Positions 17,216 through 25,619 of a stretch of DNA of 64,000 nucleotides are shown in pieces. The stretch is from Roseimicrobium gellanilyticum (GTDB taxonomy: Bacteria > Verrucomicrobiota > Verrucomicrobiia > Verrucomicrobiales > Verrucomicrobiaceae). The position numbers and the translations under genes were made by a program. How positions within the stretch are numbered: the first letter of the stretch is position 1; every line of letters begins with the position of its first letter. The stretch is from positions 186,001 to 250,000 of the forward strand of contig NZ_QNRR01000004.1 in NCBI RefSeq assembly GCF_003315205.1, written 5' to 3'. The notes under the pieces are model-generated. The model made no database searches, was not told where the DNA came from, and was given only the letters and a program-made list of their open reading frames with translations.

Positions 17216-17695
17216 TCAGGACGCGAGCAGCGCCTGCAAATCCAGCGGGCGCGAGTACATGTCGAGCGTGCCGTCATTCTTGCGTGGCCACTCGGACTCG
17301 GGACGGTCGCGGTAGAGTTCCACGCCGTTGTCATCTGGATCGCGCAGGTAGAGCGCTTCGCTCACACCATGGTCAGAGGCTCCATCGAGCGGGATACCAG
17401 CCGCCAGCACACGTCGCAAGGCATCTGCCAGCGAAGCCCGGTCAGGATAGAGAATCGCGGTGTGATACAACCCCGTAGCGCCAGGAGGCGGAGGAGAGCC
17501 GCCGAGAGATTCCCACGTGTTCAGCCCGATGTGGTGGTGATAGCCACCCGCCGAGAGAAAGGCCGCCTGCTTTCCATAACGCTGGGTGATCTCAAACCCC
17601 AGCACACCGTGATAGAACGCCATGGCACGCTCGAGATCGGCGACCTTCAGATGGATATGGCCGATGCGGGTTTGGGGATGAATGGAAGTGGGCAT
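17216..17695 (-). CDS. VOC-family dioxygenase/glyoxalase-like protein
   Basis: 159 residues of the vicinal oxygen chelate fold with two beta-alpha-beta-beta-beta units (about 8-75 and 80-140). Candidate metal ligands are the His in GHIHLKV, the His in LYHTAIL and the Glu in DNGVELYRD. The ending DPDDNGVELYRDRPESEWP resembles catechol-2,3-dioxygenase (CatE-like) proteins. The substrate is unproven. It lies 15 bp downstream of the FAD oxidoreductase and is probably cotranscribed with it. Confidence 0.85.
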   Translation of the reverse strand: MPTSIHPQTRIGHIHLKVADLERAMAFYHGVLGFEITQRYGKQAAFLSAGGYHHHIGLNTWESLGGSPPPPGATGLYHTAILYPDRASLADALRRVLAAGIPLDGASDHGVSEALYLRDPDDNGVELYRDRPESEWPRKNDGTLDMYSRPLDLQALLAS

Positions 17696-17710
17696 GATGG
17701 AGAAGCGCTC

Positions 17711-19060
17711 TTACTTCTCCATACGAATCTGACCTGCCAGTGAGGCGTTCTTTGGCACCATGCTGGCATCCAGTCCCATGACGTTGCACGCCTCGGCCGC
17801 GACGCGGATGGAGTTGTTGCAGCTTCGCTCGTCAGGATACACATGCGGCATGGAGGCCAGGTAAAAGCTGCCCAGCGGCGAGCGGCAATGAGGGACTCGT
17901 TGGGAAAAATTCAGGTCGCACACCACCGCTGCGGTATTGGTGCGGAAGATGTAGGTGTTGCGAATGCTGTCGCGGGAGAACTTGGGATAGATGCGCTGCA
18001 TGGGTGCGAGCATCTGCTCCAGCACCTCCGCCTGTGAGGCCGTAGCCAGGGGATCATCCGATGCATAGTATCGGGACAGATAGGCGATGTGGGAGCTTCC
18101 ATACTCGGTGGGTGGGACCAGATTGGTGTGCTCCACCACACCCCCGAAGGGGAAGCCGGGATCGGCGATATTGAGCCAGTAGGTGGCGCTCAGTGGGACT
18201 GAAGTCTCCAGGATGGTGCACACGGCGCCGAAATACTTGATGGCAGCCAACTCGTCCGCATAGCCATCCGAATGAGGACGCACGAGAGTGGAAAGCGCAG
18301 GCGTGGGAATCGTGGCGAGGGTGGCATCTGCCAGGTGTGTGCCTGCCGCAGTTTCCACTCCGGTGATGTGTTCCCTGTTGCCCAGAAGCTTTTGGACAGG
18401 TGCATTGACGACGAGTTCCACGCCGGCCTCTTTCAGCTTCGTGAGAAGCGCATCGAGCAGCACCTTCAGGCTGCCGCGGATGTAGCCCAGCTTTTCGTCT
18501 CCTTTTTTACGAGAGTTCATGCGCTGCCTGAGCCGTCCGACCATCCACGCGGTGGGAACTTGAGCTGCATAGGGGCCGAACTTGATATCCAGCAGGGGAG
18601 ACCAGATGGCCTCGGTCGCTGCTTTCCCTGCGTACTTGTGAAACCACGAGAGGGCGGACTCGGATTCATGGTGCCGCCAGTTCGCCAGTTTGCCAAGGTA
18701 GGCGCTGGTGGCGGCGAAGCGGACTTTGTCCGGAAGCGCCAGGGGAGGGAATGCCAGCAGATCCCGGACAGAGTTGAAGGGATGAATGTCGCCATCCCTG
18801 AAGACTCCCATGGTCGCATCAAGAAACTCCAGCTTGTCACCGATACCCAGGTCTTCCACCAGCCATCGCAACTCGGCATCGTGAGTGAAGAAGTGGTGGT
18901 AGTAGCATTCCAGCCTGTTCCCTCCAATGGGGAAGGTCCTGAGGAGTCCCCCCATCTCTGGCGAAGCCTCCAGCACGGTGACCTTCGTCCCAGACTTCGC
19001 TGCCACATATGCTGAGGCGAGGCCGGTGATCCCGCCACCAATGATCGCCAGTGTTTTCAT
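17711..19060 (-). CDS. FAD-dependent amine-oxidase/protoporphyrinogen-oxidase-like oxidoreductase
   Basis: 449 residues. The N-terminal Rossmann motif is IIGGGITGLASAYVAAKSG, then EASPEMGGLLRTF. The distinctive ECYYHHFFTHDAELRWLVEDLG block follows. The superfamily contains HemY, phytoene desaturases and UDP-galactopyranose mutase-like enzymes. The His-rich block matches a subgroup often found near membrane glycosyltransferases in sugar or lipid-linked sugar pathways. The neighbouring GT39-like gene 93 bp upstream supports a joint role, but the reaction is not known. Confidence 0.85.
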   Translation of the reverse strand: MKTLAIIGGGITGLASAYVAAKSGTKVTVLEASPEMGGLLRTFPIGGNRLECYYHHFFTHDAELRWLVEDLGIGDKLEFLDATMGVFRDGDIHPFNSVRDLLAFPPLALPDKVRFAATSAYLGKLANWRHHESESALSWFHKYAGKAATEAIWSPLLDIKFGPYAAQVPTAWMVGRLRQRMNSRKKGDEKLGYIRGSLKVLLDALLTKLKEAGVELVVNAPVQKLLGNREHITGVETAAGTHLADATLATIPTPALSTLVRPHSDGYADELAAIKYFGAVCTILETSVPLSATYWLNIADPGFPFGGVVEHTNLVPPTEYGSSHIAYLSRYYASDDPLATASQAEVLEQMLAPMQRIYPKFSRDSIRNTYIFRTNTAAVVCDLNFSQRVPHCRSPLGSFYLASMPHVYPDERSCNNSIRVAAEACNVMGLDASMVPKNASLAGQIRMEK

Positions 19061-19153
19061 CCGGCGTGATGACAGAGCATTCCTCCGGTGATGCCATGAC
19101 CGCAGGTGGGATGCGCCATTGGCATCCCAATCGACAGCCCCATCAGGACATGT

Positions 19154-20797
19154 TCACAGGCCAGAGTCATTGAGAAGATAGATTCGGTAGGGTGCTTGAG
19201 ATCCATCCGCCGGAAAGTTCTCCACCAACCGGTAGTTGGACCTGATGAACTCATCAAGTTCGGGAAATGACTCGATGCGCTCGGTGCCTGACCAGTCCCA
19301 GAGCAGGGCGAGTGGGGTCACTGCGTCTACGATGACTGCAGGGCGCGACTTCTTCAGATCGGCAAGGTAGCTTCGGCGGAATCGTTCACGGAGCGGATGC
19401 GGATCAATCAGATAGTGTGAGATGGCATGCCGTGAGGCTGGGGTCAGTCCGGCATGCACGTAGACTTGAGGCGCCCATCCCCAGATGCCCAGGGAAGTGG
19501 CGTGAGGAGCCAGGATTTGCAGCCGGCGTGCCAACTGGTAACCGGGCACACGCTCAACACTGGAGCGCCAGTGTGCGAGCCAACCCGGGGCGCTCGATCT
19601 GATGGCTGCGAAGGGCATGGCGATGACGGTGAGTGCAAACCATGCATATCCAGCAGGGAACGAGTTGGGGGACGTGCTCTCGGCATCGTGCTCGCTCCAC
19701 ATGGATAGCAGCATGGTGGAAACAAGAATAACCGGAAGGAACAGAAGGAAATGATAGTGGGGAAAGTTGAACGGAGGTTTCGTGACGGCGTAAACTCCCG
19801 CAGCCAGATACAGGACCATGCATGCGAGCATGGCCATGTGCCCGCGTGTCTGCTGCCGCCAGCCCGGGCATCCATGACACCCCCATGCCCCTGCGAACAC
19901 AACCATTCCTGCCATCAACAGGGAAATAATGGAAAGCCGGGACGCATCCGTCCAGAGATGCAGAACGCGGGAGAATTGGGTTCCTGCGGTATGGGCATTC
20001 GCATAAGCCAGGTTTCGCGCGATGTACGAGTTCCAAAAGTCATCCCATGTCCCCTGCAATGCGATGAGCGACCCGAGGAAAAGGGTGACGGTACAGAAGG
20101 CGCCCGCGATGACGGAAGCGCGGAGCAGAGTGGTGCCAGATGTCTGTCCATCAGGACGCAGCCAGCAGATCATGCCCATGAGCCCGATGACCAAGGCAAG
20201 GCTGAGCGGTGCAGCTTGCAGCTTTGCCCAAGGGGCCGCGCCTGCCAGCAGGGCAGCCAGGGGCCAGGCCCAGTGGCGTACCTGCAGGAAGTTCACTCCC
20301 AGTGCGATCATCCAGACGGCTGCGGTTAGCAGGACGAGTGGGATCATCTCTGACGTGAAGTGAGTCATGGAAGGACTCTGGCCAAGCATGACGAACGTGC
20401 ATGCCGCCAGTCCTCCCAGCGCAGCCACACGAGCATGGCAGAGCACGCGAAGCGTCAGCCAGGTGATGAGCACTGCTGTGCCTGTTGCCACCGCCGCGAG
20501 CGCGTGTACGAGCCCATAACTTGGAGCACCAAAGACCCATCGCATGAGGTAGAATGCCCAGGAGTTCAAAGGACCGCTGGTGGTGGTGTCTACCGAGCGC
20601 CACGGCATGAGATCGTGTTCATAGCGCATCGCCTGGGCCATCATCAGGCTTTCGTCCACGTCCAGCTCACCTTGATGGCAAATGGATGGAAGCCGGGACA
20701 AACCTATCAGGATCACTACCAGCCATGGAAACAAGCAGGGTCGACCCAGGGCATCCAAAAAACGGGAGACGATGCTTCTCATACGGGCCATCCGCAT
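19154..20797 (-). CDS. GT39/ArnT-like membrane glycosyltransferase
   Basis: 547 residues with about ten or more hydrophobic segments and a soluble C-terminal tail. The first outer loop after TM1 has the acidic motif GELDVDESLMMAQAMRYEHD, the expected site of the catalytic acid in GT-C enzymes that use polyprenyl-phosphate sugars. TTTSGPLNSW follows, a typical loop for this group. It probably transfers a sugar from a lipid-phosphate donor to an envelope glycan, lipid or protein. ATGs at 20797, 20791 and 20782 are all possible. An upstream TTG at 20896 is less likely. Confidence 0.85.
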   Translation of the reverse strand: MRMARMRSIVSRFLDALGRPCLFPWLVVILIGLSRLPSICHQGELDVDESLMMAQAMRYEHDLMPWRSVDTTTSGPLNSWAFYLMRWVFGAPSYGLVHALAAVATGTAVLITWLTLRVLCHARVAALGGLAACTFVMLGQSPSMTHFTSEMIPLVLLTAAVWMIALGVNFLQVRHWAWPLAALLAGAAPWAKLQAAPLSLALVIGLMGMICWLRPDGQTSGTTLLRASVIAGAFCTVTLFLGSLIALQGTWDDFWNSYIARNLAYANAHTAGTQFSRVLHLWTDASRLSIISLLMAGMVVFAGAWGCHGCPGWRQQTRGHMAMLACMVLYLAAGVYAVTKPPFNFPHYHFLLFLPVILVSTMLLSMWSEHDAESTSPNSFPAGYAWFALTVIAMPFAAIRSSAPGWLAHWRSSVERVPGYQLARRLQILAPHATSLGIWGWAPQVYVHAGLTPASRHAISHYLIDPHPLRERFRRSYLADLKKSRPAVIVDAVTPLALLWDWSGTERIESFPELDEFIRSNYRLVENFPADGSQAPYRIYLLNDSGL

Positions 20798-20920
20798 GGG
20801 CAGAGTGTCAACAGACGGGGAGAAGAGAAACCATGCATGGTTCGCGTAACACTGACGGATTCGTCCGAGAATCACGGTGGGTTTCGTCTCCGTCAATGTT
20901 CAATTCACACCGTGCCGGCA

Positions 20921-20963
20921 ACAAAAAAGTCCCCTTCACCAAACATGTGGCGAAGGGGACTTT
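20921..20963 (-). terminator. Rho-independent terminator of the DoxX gene
   Basis: AAAGTCCCCTTC (20926-20937) pairs perfectly with GAAGGGGACTTT (20952-20963), a 12-bp stem. On the minus strand it is followed by a run of six or more Ts. It lies 35 bp past the DoxX stop and ahead of the glycosyltransferase gene. Confidence 0.88.
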
Positions 20964-20998
20964 GGGGAACTGGCTGCAGTTCGCTGACGTGGATTTCT

Positions 20999-21418
20999 TT
21001 ACTTGAGCTTTGCATCCACCGAGTAGCGTCCAGCGCCGGAGATGAGAAGGGCGACAAAACCGGCGAGGTAGATGAAGGCGAGTTCGCCGGAGCCGGTGGC
21101 AGACTTCGGGTCAAATGAGCCCTGATGCGCCATAAAGAAGGCCACGGCCATAGTCACGGCGAGGAAGCTGGCAGCCCAGCGTGTGCCGAGGCCGATGACG
21201 AGCAGGATTGCGAAGGCCGACTCCGCCAGGACGGCAGCGGCACCCAGAGGGGTGGGGAAGCCCATCTTCTCATTGAACATCTGTACGGTGCCGCCGAAGT
21301 TCTTCAGCTTGGCGAGTCCATGCAAGGCAAACATGGAGAGACCAAGCCAGGCGCGCAGGACGAGAAGTCCAAGGTCGGTGGAGAAGGGAACGAAGTCGAG
21401 TTTGATGAGTTTGTTCAT
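20999..21418 (-). CDS. DoxX family membrane protein
   Basis: 139 residues, four hydrophobic helices, typical DoxX length. The first helix is LGLLVLRAWLGLSMFALHGLAKL, and the third lies in LGTRWAASFLAVTMAVAFFM. DoxX proteins sit in the inner membrane and are linked to redox and thiol stress in some bacteria. It is downstream of the pirin gene on the same strand and ends in a clear terminator, so the pair may be one operon controlled by the divergent LysR protein. Confidence 0.9.
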   Translation of the reverse strand: MNKLIKLDFVPFSTDLGLLVLRAWLGLSMFALHGLAKLKNFGGTVQMFNEKMGFPTPLGAAAVLAESAFAILLVIGLGTRWAASFLAVTMAVAFFMAHQGSFDPKSATGSGELAFIYLAGFVALLISGAGRYSVDAKLK

Positions 21419-21432
21419 GATGATGTGGAACT

Positions 21433-21608
21433 GGGATTTGAGATTTGAAATTTCAGAGGGGAACTGAGTTTGAGATGACGTGCAGGGTGTCTTGGAGGTG
21501 ATTGGGGTTGGTTTTCTGAATCGTTGGCGAAAGTTCTCCGCGTGGATTCGAGACTGGGGTTTGGTTTTTGTGGGGATCTGAAATCTGAGATTTCAAATCT
21601 CAAATCCC
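21433..21608. repeat. 176-bp element bounded by 25-bp inverted repeats
   Basis: The left arm at 21433-21457 begins GGGATTTGAGATTTGAAATT. It is matched at 24 of 25 positions by the reverse complement of the right arm at 21584-21608. The element fills the gap between the pirin and DoxX genes. No open frame of note lies inside. Confidence 0.7.
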
Positions 21609-21617
21609 CGCAGGGGG

Positions 21618-22322
21618 TCAGGCGAGGTCGAAGAGGAGCGCTTCGCTGTCTTCGTTCGCGGTGATGGTGACCGTGCCGGCGTCGGTGGTGCTGGCGGCGT
21701 CACCGGCGGTAAGAGCGGTGTCGCCATTCAGTGAGACGTTGCCGCGAGCGAGCTGCAGCCAGGCACCGCGACCAGAGGCGAGATCGTGCGTGACCTTTTC
21801 GCCCTTGGTGAGCTTCAGACGGTAGATGTTCGCATCCTGGTGGATCACGGCGGAGTCCTCACGGCCATCGGGCGAGATCACGAGGACCTTGCTCTCGTTG
21901 GCATGTTCGGCCTTCGGGTGCCATTCGGTATAGCCGGGCTCGAGGTTGCGCTTGTCCGGGAAGAGCCACACTTGCAGCATGTGAGTCTTGTCCGTCTTGG
22001 ACGGGTTGAACTCGCTGTGCGTCACGCCGCTGCCGGCGCTCATGAGCTGGATCTGACCGGGCTTTAGCTCGCGGCTGTTGCCCATGCTGTCCTTGTGCGC
22101 CAGGGCGCCCTCCAGCACGTAGCTGAAGATCTCCATGTCGCGGTGCGGGTGCATGGGGAAGCCACCGCCGGCGGCGATGTGGTCCTCATTGATGACACGC
22201 AGCGTGCGGAAGTGCATGTGCTTCGGGTCATGGTATTCCGCAAAGCTGAAGCTGAAGCGGGAGTCGAGCCAGCCGTGGTCAGCGTGGCCGCGCTCGTTGG
22301 ATTTGCGAAGGGTGAATTTCAT
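21618..22322 (-). CDS. Pirin family protein (YhhW-like bicupin)
   Basis: 234 residues with two cupin folds. The first holds the metal ligands in FPMHPHRDMEIFSYVLEG and the later HSEFNPS. The N-terminus (LDSRFSFSFAEYHDP) is the standard pirin signature. YhhW-type members show quercetin 2,3-dioxygenase activity in vitro. The gene is divergent from a LysR gene across 119 bp that carries a LysR-type box, and heads a possible operon with doxX. Confidence 0.93.
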   Translation of the reverse strand: MKFTLRKSNERGHADHGWLDSRFSFSFAEYHDPKHMHFRTLRVINEDHIAAGGGFPMHPHRDMEIFSYVLEGALAHKDSMGNSRELKPGQIQLMSAGSGVTHSEFNPSKTDKTHMLQVWLFPDKRNLEPGYTEWHPKAEHANESKVLVISPDGREDSAVIHQDANIYRLKLTKGEKVTHDLASGRGAWLQLARGNVSLNGDTALTAGDAASTTDAGTVTITANEDSEALLFDLA

Positions 22323-22392
22323 GGGGTGAAACTTGTGGTTGGATTACGAGATGAGGTTCGGCCCTGGCGCAAAAGTCTCCAATGCAACTTTC

Positions 22393-22410
22393 CTTGCGAG
22401 TCCATGCAAG
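22393..22410. promoter_or_regulatory. Candidate LysR box
   Basis: CTTGC-N8-GCAAG is a perfect interrupted dyad with a T-N11-A core. It sits in the pirin/LysR divergent intergenic region, 32 bp before the regulator's ATG, a standard position for autoregulated LysR pairs. Confidence 0.55.
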
Positions 22411-22441
22411 AAGTGCATAGGTGCCACATACCCAGCCCTTC

Positions 22442-23410
22442 ATGGAACTGCGCCACCTTCGCTCCTTCCTCGTGGTCGCGGAAACGCTCAATGTGAGCCG
22501 TGCCGCGGAGAGGTTGCATCTCTCCCAGCCTGCGCTGAGCCGGCAGATGCAGGACCTGGAACAATCCCTGGGCGTGTCCCTGTTTGTCCGGGAGAAAGGT
22601 CGCGTGTCACTGAACGATGCAGGCCGTGCATTGGTGGAGCATGCGAGGGAGCTGCTGGCGCGTTCGGACAATATCACGAGCCACGTGCAGGCCATCTCAC
22701 GGGGTGAGTGCGCCACGGTGGAGGTGGGTTATGCGCCGTCTCTCGCTGCGGAGTTGCTCCCACTCGTGCTGGAGCGTCTGGGTCGCACGCATCCCAGCCT
22801 GAACCTGCGCATGCATGACCTTTCCTCCGATGAGATGAATGCGGGGCTCAAGGAGGGGACTCTGCACATCGCCTACACCGTGGGTGCAGGAGTGCTGCAG
22901 GAGTCCGGATTGATCAAGGAAACGCTGGTGACCTATCCCATCTGCGTGGCCATGAGCCGGAATCATCCGTGGGCGCGTAGGAAAAAAATCGAACTGGCCG
23001 ACCTGCCGCAGGCGATGCTCCTGGGGTATGCGCGGCATGCATACCCGGAGTATCCGAAGTTTGTGGAGGGGCTGCTCGCGACCGCCGGGGTGAAGCTGGG
23101 GCGCATGGAGGAGTTCGACAGCGCCTCCAGCCTGCTGCTGCGGTTGGAGTCTGGGGTGGGCGTGGCACTCGTGCCCTGGTCTTTTGCGTGCAACACGACG
23201 GACCGAGTCGTCTATTTGCCGGTGAGTCCCGAGGTGCCGCCGCTGGACCTGGTCATGTGCTGGCGCCGTGGTCAGGACTGGCCGGGCCTGCGCACCGTGC
23301 GTGAAGTGAGCGCGGCGTGTGGGCTGGAGATTCGGCAGCGGAGAGCGCTTTGGCCGAATGGGCCGATGGGCCCGGCGCCCGCGAAGAAGAAGCGGGTGGT
23401 GAGCAGGTAG
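22442..23410 (+). CDS. LysR family transcriptional regulator
   Basis: 322 residues from ATG 22442. The N-terminal winged helix-turn-helix is ELRHLRSFLVVAETLNVSRAAERLHLSQPALSRQ (given as one block of the family signature, about residues 2-35). The co-inducer-binding domain starts near residue 90 (VEVGYAPSLAAELLP). The closest familiar relatives are the CynR/BenM-type group. The C-terminal 20 residues are Pro/Lys-rich. It probably controls the divergent pirin-doxX pair. Confidence 0.92.
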   Translation: MELRHLRSFLVVAETLNVSRAAERLHLSQPALSRQMQDLEQSLGVSLFVREKGRVSLNDAGRALVEHARELLARSDNITSHVQAISRGECATVEVGYAPSLAAELLPLVLERLGRTHPSLNLRMHDLSSDEMNAGLKEGTLHIAYTVGAGVLQESGLIKETLVTYPICVAMSRNHPWARRKKIELADLPQAMLLGYARHAYPEYPKFVEGLLATAGVKLGRMEEFDSASSLLLRLESGVGVALVPWSFACNTTDRVVYLPVSPEVPPLDLVMCWRRGQDWPGLRTVREVSAACGLEIRQRRALWPNGPMGPAPAKKKRVVSR

Positions 23411-23452
23411 GTCGTTTGAATCGAAGTAGGTTCGGGGAAGGTATGTGAAAAA

Positions 23453-23677
23453 ACGCTTTGCGTCGTGGAGTGCGGCGGCAAGCGCTAAGGCGCGACACCG
23501 CTTTGAGCGGAGGGATAAGGTCTTCCCAAACCTTCCAACTGTTCCAACGACTTGTGCCCGCATAAGACCTGGGCGATTGGTCAACGCCTGGCGGGATTCG
23601 AAATCATGTGCTTCGTTCAAAGCGGTGTCGCGGCCTCAAGGGAGGCCTTTGCCACCGCACTCCACGACGCAAAGCGC
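23453..23677. repeat. 225-bp inverted-repeat element (family E)
   Basis: The left arm (23453-23509) contains GCTTTGCGTCGTGGAGTGCG and GCGACACCGCTTTG. The right arm (23616-23677) carries the same two blocks in reverse complement. Arms of about 55-60 bp match with a variable middle. The element occupies most of the 340-bp gap between the LysR and dienelactone hydrolase genes; I see no gene in that gap. Confidence 0.72.
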
Positions 23678-23749
23678 TCAGGAAACGTTTTCCAGAAGTT
23701 TGGCCATGAACGAGGCCGCAAGATGATGCGGCTTCGGCTTCCAGACATC

Positions 23750-24511
23750 CTACACCGCCACATCCCCCTCGCTCAGCTTCCTGCGGAAAAGAGCGAGTGT
23801 TAGGTTCATGGTAAGCATGGCGAGCTCGGGATCGTAGCGAGGACCTTCGTCGCGAATGAAGGCGTGCTGACCGTTGAATTCATGCCAGGTGTACTTCACG
23901 CCTTCGGAGTCGAGCGTTGCCTGGATGGTGCGACGGCCTTCCAGCGGGATGTGCGGATCCTGTTGGCCCCAGATCATCAGCAGCTCTGCTTTTGTGTGTT
24001 TGATACTTTCCAGCGAGTCGTCGTTGCTGCCCTTGCCGAGGCTCTTCTTGTGAATGTCCGTGGCGTAGAGGCACACGGCGGCGCTCACATCGGTGTTCTT
24101 CGCGGCGGCGCGGAAGCTGAGATGGCCACCCAGGCAAATGCCCATGACACCCAGCTTGCCTGTGCAGGCAGGGTGGGACTTCAGGAAGTCCAGCGCAGCG
24201 CGAGCGTCCGCATCATAGCTGGCGAGTTCCTTCGCGAACTTGTACTCATTCCCCTTGTCCGCACCCTCTTGATCGTAGGCCAGCACCGTGCCGGCGGGGA
24301 GGAACTCGTGATACACTTCCGGTACGGCTACCACGAAGCCATGGCCAGCCAGGAAGGCGGCGGTGCGGCGGATGGGCCCGGTAAGCTGGAAGATCTCCGA
24401 GTAGAGCACGATACCGGGATACTTTCCCGCGGCCACGGGACGGAAAACCTCAATACGCATGGGGCCGTAGGGCGTGGGCAGGTCGTGGAATTCGCCGGAG
24501 GAAAGAATCAT
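23750..24511 (-). CDS. Dienelactone hydrolase family protein
   Basis: 253 residues from ATG 24511. The nucleophile is Cys126 in GICLGGH, as in true dienelactone hydrolases. The acid is in IWGQQDPHIP and the His in FNGQHAFIRDEGPRYDP. Members open dienelactones in aromatic catabolism or act on other small esters. No aromatic ring-cleavage gene lies nearby except the distant VOC protein. Divergent from the solute-binding lipoprotein with 83 bp between the chosen starts. Confidence 0.9.
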   Translation of the reverse strand: MILSSGEFHDLPTPYGPMRIEVFRPVAAGKYPGIVLYSEIFQLTGPIRRTAAFLAGHGFVVAVPEVYHEFLPAGTVLAYDQEGADKGNEYKFAKELASYDADARAALDFLKSHPACTGKLGVMGICLGGHLSFRAAAKNTDVSAAVCLYATDIHKKSLGKGSNDDSLESIKHTKAELLMIWGQQDPHIPLEGRRTIQATLDSEGVKYTWHEFNGQHAFIRDEGPRYDPELAMLTMNLTLALFRRKLSEGDVAV

Positions 24512-24594
24512 GCCGCATGATGGAAATGCCAGGCAGGGTGTCAACTCACAGCGAAACGCGATTGCGAAGTTGCGCCAATGCCGCACCATGGCGC

Positions 24595-25374
24595 ATGAAT
24601 CGGTTCTGCGTGCTGTGCTTGTTGGTGCTGGCGGGATTCCTGGCCGGCTGCTCAGAGAAAAAGCTCGTCATCGCGATGGATGCCACCTATCCACCGTTCG
24701 AGTACACGAACGAAACGGGCGAGTTTGCCGGTGTGAGTGTGGATCTGGGCAAGGCCATCGGTGAACATCTGGGACGTCCGGTGGAATTCCGTAACATCAA
24801 TTTTGACGGGCTCATCGCCGCGTTGAAAAGCGGCAGCGTGGATCTCATCATCTCCTCGGTGACCGCCAATGAGGAGCGGCGCAAGTCGGTGGATTTCAGC
24901 GACCCCTATGTGAAGACCGGGCTCGCCATGTTGCTTTGGAAAGATTCACCCGTCCAGAAGGTCGAAGACTTGAATGATGCTGGAAGAAAAGTGGTGGTAC
25001 GTCTGGGAACCACTGGGGAACAGTATGTGCGGCAGTACTTGCCGAAGGCCCAGGTCATCGCTCTCGACGGAGACACCGCCTGTGTGATGGAAGTTGTCAA
25101 AGGCAGCGTGGACGCGTGGATCTACGATCAGCTTTCGCTGATGAACTACCATGCACGCCATCCTGAGACCACGAAGGTGCTGCTCAAGCCTCTGCGTGAG
25201 GAAGTGTGGGCCGTGGCCCTGAGGCAGGGTGACACCGAATTGAAGACCAAGGTCAATGAGTGCATCACGAAATTGCGAAAGGATGGCTCCTTCAGCAAGT
25301 TTGGTGAGAAGCACCTCGCGAAGGAAAAGAAGATGATGGAGGAGCAGGGAATTCCCTTTGTGTTTGACCTTTGA
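24595..25374 (+). CDS. Amino-acid-type ABC transporter solute-binding lipoprotein
   Basis: 259 residues. The signal peptide ends in the lipobox LAGC with Cys19, so it is membrane-anchored. The mature part is a family 3 solute-binding protein: KLVIAMDATYPPFEYTNETG, FDGLIAALKSGSVDLIISSV and VDFSDPYVKTGLAML are the usual blocks. It should bind a polar amino acid or similar ligand. No permease or ATPase gene is beside it, so it either works with a transporter encoded elsewhere or has a sensing role. No gene is seen in the 245 bp that follow. Confidence 0.92.
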   Translation: MNRFCVLCLLVLAGFLAGCSEKKLVIAMDATYPPFEYTNETGEFAGVSVDLGKAIGEHLGRPVEFRNINFDGLIAALKSGSVDLIISSVTANEERRKSVDFSDPYVKTGLAMLLWKDSPVQKVEDLNDAGRKVVVRLGTTGEQYVRQYLPKAQVIALDGDTACVMEVVKGSVDAWIYDQLSLMNYHARHPETTKVLLKPLREEVWAVALRQGDTELKTKVNECITKLRKDGSFSKFGEKHLAKEKKMMEEQGIPFVFDL

Positions 25375-25619
25375 TCAAGGCAGGAAACGCTTCCCGTTTG
25401 TGGGTGAACACAGACACGCAGGATCCTGTTTCTCCCGGAAGAGTGTCGCTCAAAAATGCCGTGAAATCTCCCTGCTGCCCTGCAATGGAGGCGGTCTGAA
25501 GGGGTGCCTCCCGGATGTGTTTTTTTGTTAAAAATCAGCCATCACAGACCGAAGCGCTACAAAGAAACTTCTGGCCCAATCTTGACGGCGCGGGGCTTGG
25601 AGGCTGAAGTGGCGGCTCT

